This document shows, piece by piece, positions 22,528-26,195 of a DNA stretch of 26,195 bases. The notes beneath the pieces were generated by a model, which was not told the DNA's origin, did not search any database, and saw nothing but the letters and a program-made list of their open reading frames with translations. The stretch is from Salpingoeca rosetta (lineage: Eukaryota; Opisthokonta; Choanoflagellata; Craspedida; Salpingoecidae): contig NW_004754930.1 of assembly GCF_000188695.1 (NCBI RefSeq), forward strand, positions 1,947,152-1,973,346. Direction: 5' to 3'. A program made the position numbers and the translations under genes. Position 1 is the first letter of the stretch; the number at the start of each line of letters is the position of its first letter.

Positions 22528-24007
22528 AGCATGCCGCAGCTCCAGCAATAGGTCGACGACTGTGGATCATGGCGGGCTTGGTGATGGGCTTGGTGATGGG
22601 GGTGGTGGTCAGCACCGGTTCAGTGAACTTGCCGGCCAACCCCTCTTTGCCAACGCTTACTCCCGCTACCACACGTCACCATGTCGCTCGCTGCGCGCTG
22701 TTGTTGTTACTGCTTTCCTTTCCCTTTCCTTTTTTCTTCTTCGTTTGTTTGACTTCTGGCAAGCCGCAGGCTGCTGCTGCTGCCCCACTCGTCACTCGTT
22801 CGCCCACCTCCCGTTTGTTCAACACCCGGCCGTTTATCTCCACTGTTATTTCTCTCCATGTGCCGTTGGTGTCCTCCTCCCCCCCCCATCTTGTTGCCTC
22901 AACACATCACCGCGTTTTGGCCTGCACTAGCTCTTCCACTTGTCCTCAACAGTGTCTTGCAGCAGCAGCTTGCCTGCCTGCCTGCCTGCCTGCCTGTTGG
23001 ATGGACCGTTGCTTGTTGCCGTGCACAATCCGGATTGATGGCTTTGCTTTCCCGGTTGCGACTTGTGACGCGTCATGTGTCCACAGTTCCCTTCCCGGTC
23101 TCAGTCACATTCGCTTGTTTTTTTGTCTTGTGTGTTTGTTTGTCTCGTGTTATTTGTTCGTTTGTTCGTTTGTTCGTTTGTTTGTTTGTTTGTGTGTGTT
23201 TTTCCTTCCTTCTGTATGAACCGCTCTGTGTCAATATCGCCATCGCCACTTTCCATTCACTGTTTCACCAGAAAGCTTTCGTTTCTCTTTTGCGTGTGCG
23301 TGTCGCCACGTCTGTCGTTGATTGCGACTCGCCTCATGGCTGTTGTTGCGCCCTTTCGACGTGCTTCAGGCACACACACGTCTGTGTCTTCGCCATTCCC
23401 TGGCCACTCTGTGCGTGTTTCCCGCCCGACTTTTGTAATTTTTCACCGTCTCCTCCCACTCGGCGGTTACCGCCTGCCCATCTCTCTTCCCTGACGCACG
23501 GATGCACGAGTATGGTTGTCGTTGTTGCTGTGGTTATTCGCTGCACCGACACACACGGTCGCGCGATGGCTACCTTGCTTTGCTTGCATGCAAGCAGCAA
23601 GCGCGCCAATCAACTAGCATCACCGTCTTACATGCTCGTTGCTTCTAATCAGTGGAGGCGGGAAAGGCAGCGCGTTTTCTGCCTGTGTGTGTGTGTATGT
23701 TTGTTTGTTGAGTTGCTTATATTTAAGGGCAACCCTTGTTTGGATGTATGGACGTGTGTGTCGTGTGTGTATGATTCCTTGTCACGTGTGGGCCAACCAC
23801 TCAACTCAAACTCAAACTCATTCGTTTGCGCCAATTACAACCAAATCATGAGAAAGTATATGTAGATCATGTAAGAACCACAAGGTGTTAAGTGGATGAC
23901 AAGGAGGGCTAGAGGGAGGGCGTGTGTGCGTGTGCTTTAAGGAGAGGGGGAACGTTGGCAGAAGGACAGCGAGCCAAGGTGTGCACATGCCGTGTGTACA
24001 GTGCCGT

Positions 24008-24047
<40 letters not shown>

Positions 24048-24064
24048 CTCTTGTGGCGACAGGC
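22528..24064. other. Convergent 3' spacer, pyrimidine-rich
   Basis: It should contain the 3' UTRs of the flanking genes. It is rich in TTTG, TGCC (22971-22996) and TTCG repeats. A long plus-strand open frame (22858-23865) is judged non-coding. A TG array lies at 24010-24044, just beyond the stop of the minus-strand gene. Confidence 0.6.
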
Positions 24065-26012
<1,948 letters not shown>

Positions 26013-26018
26013 CTTTAC

Positions 26019-26075
<57 letters not shown>

Positions 26076-26195
26076 GCACAAGCACAGGCGTGCACGTGAT
26101 CTTATGCTTGGAGTACATAGAGCAATGAGGAGGCTGCACAGATGAGTTATGTTGTACGATGAGAAAAAACGCACGCAGCGGGCGAAAAATACTGC
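26013..26195. other. Window end: CA tract and unresolved 5' sequence of the partial gene
   Basis: 26020-26073 is a CA tract (TG in the gene sense) lying just before the acceptor at 26014-26013. Beyond it is ordinary sequence that may be intron or an upstream exon; a candidate acceptor (GTGCAG in the gene sense) lies near 26140. I cannot assign it. Confidence 0.4.

Noticed and set aside
22858..23865. 335-codon open frame on the plus strand after the membrane-protein gene
   Set aside because: Its translation is Cys/Phe/Val-rich from TTTG, TGCC and TG repeats, with no domain, no splice partner and no codon bias like neighbours. Probably 3' UTR or spacer.

Overview
The window is nuclear DNA of an intron-rich eukaryote. 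Every gene model depends on GT-AG introns that keep reading phase. Introns are short to medium (about 150 to 940 bases) and many are packed with TG/CA microsatellites. The two genes with clear identity, a replication protein A 32 kDa subunit and an EFHC2-type ciliary protein, are most like animal or holozoan homologues. A flagellated unicellular holozoan fits best, and a choanoflagellate such as Salpingoeca is my favoured inference. No prokaryotic operon, CRISPR array, rRNA, tRNA or transposase was seen.

Layout, left to right: (1) 1-876, upstream DNA with a 23-bp triplicated repeat and a perfect E2F-type palindrome; (2) 877-3184 (+), RPA2, seven exons, 294 residues; (3) 3185-3912, convergent spacer; (4) 3913-10452 (-), a large (about 1747 residue) Ser/Thr-rich, Lys-rich protein of unknown function with an internally duplicated module, five exons; (5) 10453-11728, its upstream region; (6) 11729-17866 (-), EFHC2-like three-DM10 axonemal protein, 17 exons, about 608 residues; (7) 17867-20095, a divergent spacer between two gene starts; (8) 20096-22527 (+), a single-pass membrane protein with five four-cysteine modules, a Ser-Gly run and seven mucin-like 21-residue repeats, three exons, 447 residues; (9) 22528-24064, convergent spacer; (10) 24065 to beyond 26012 (-), the 3' part of a secreted-looking cysteine-rich protein with a 52-threonine run, cut off by the window end.

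The genes do not form one pathway. RPA2 acts in DNA replication and repair, and the EFHC2-like protein sits in the ciliary axoneme. The large basic protein is probably nuclear. The two cysteine-rich proteins are probably at the cell surface or in extracellular matrix. The most striking shared feature is the polarity of intronic repeats: TG-rich on the donor side and CA-rich on the acceptor side of the sense strand in most introns of four genes, often running straight into the splice site. Exon boundaries were deduced by eye from splice consensus, phase and homology. No computation or search was run.
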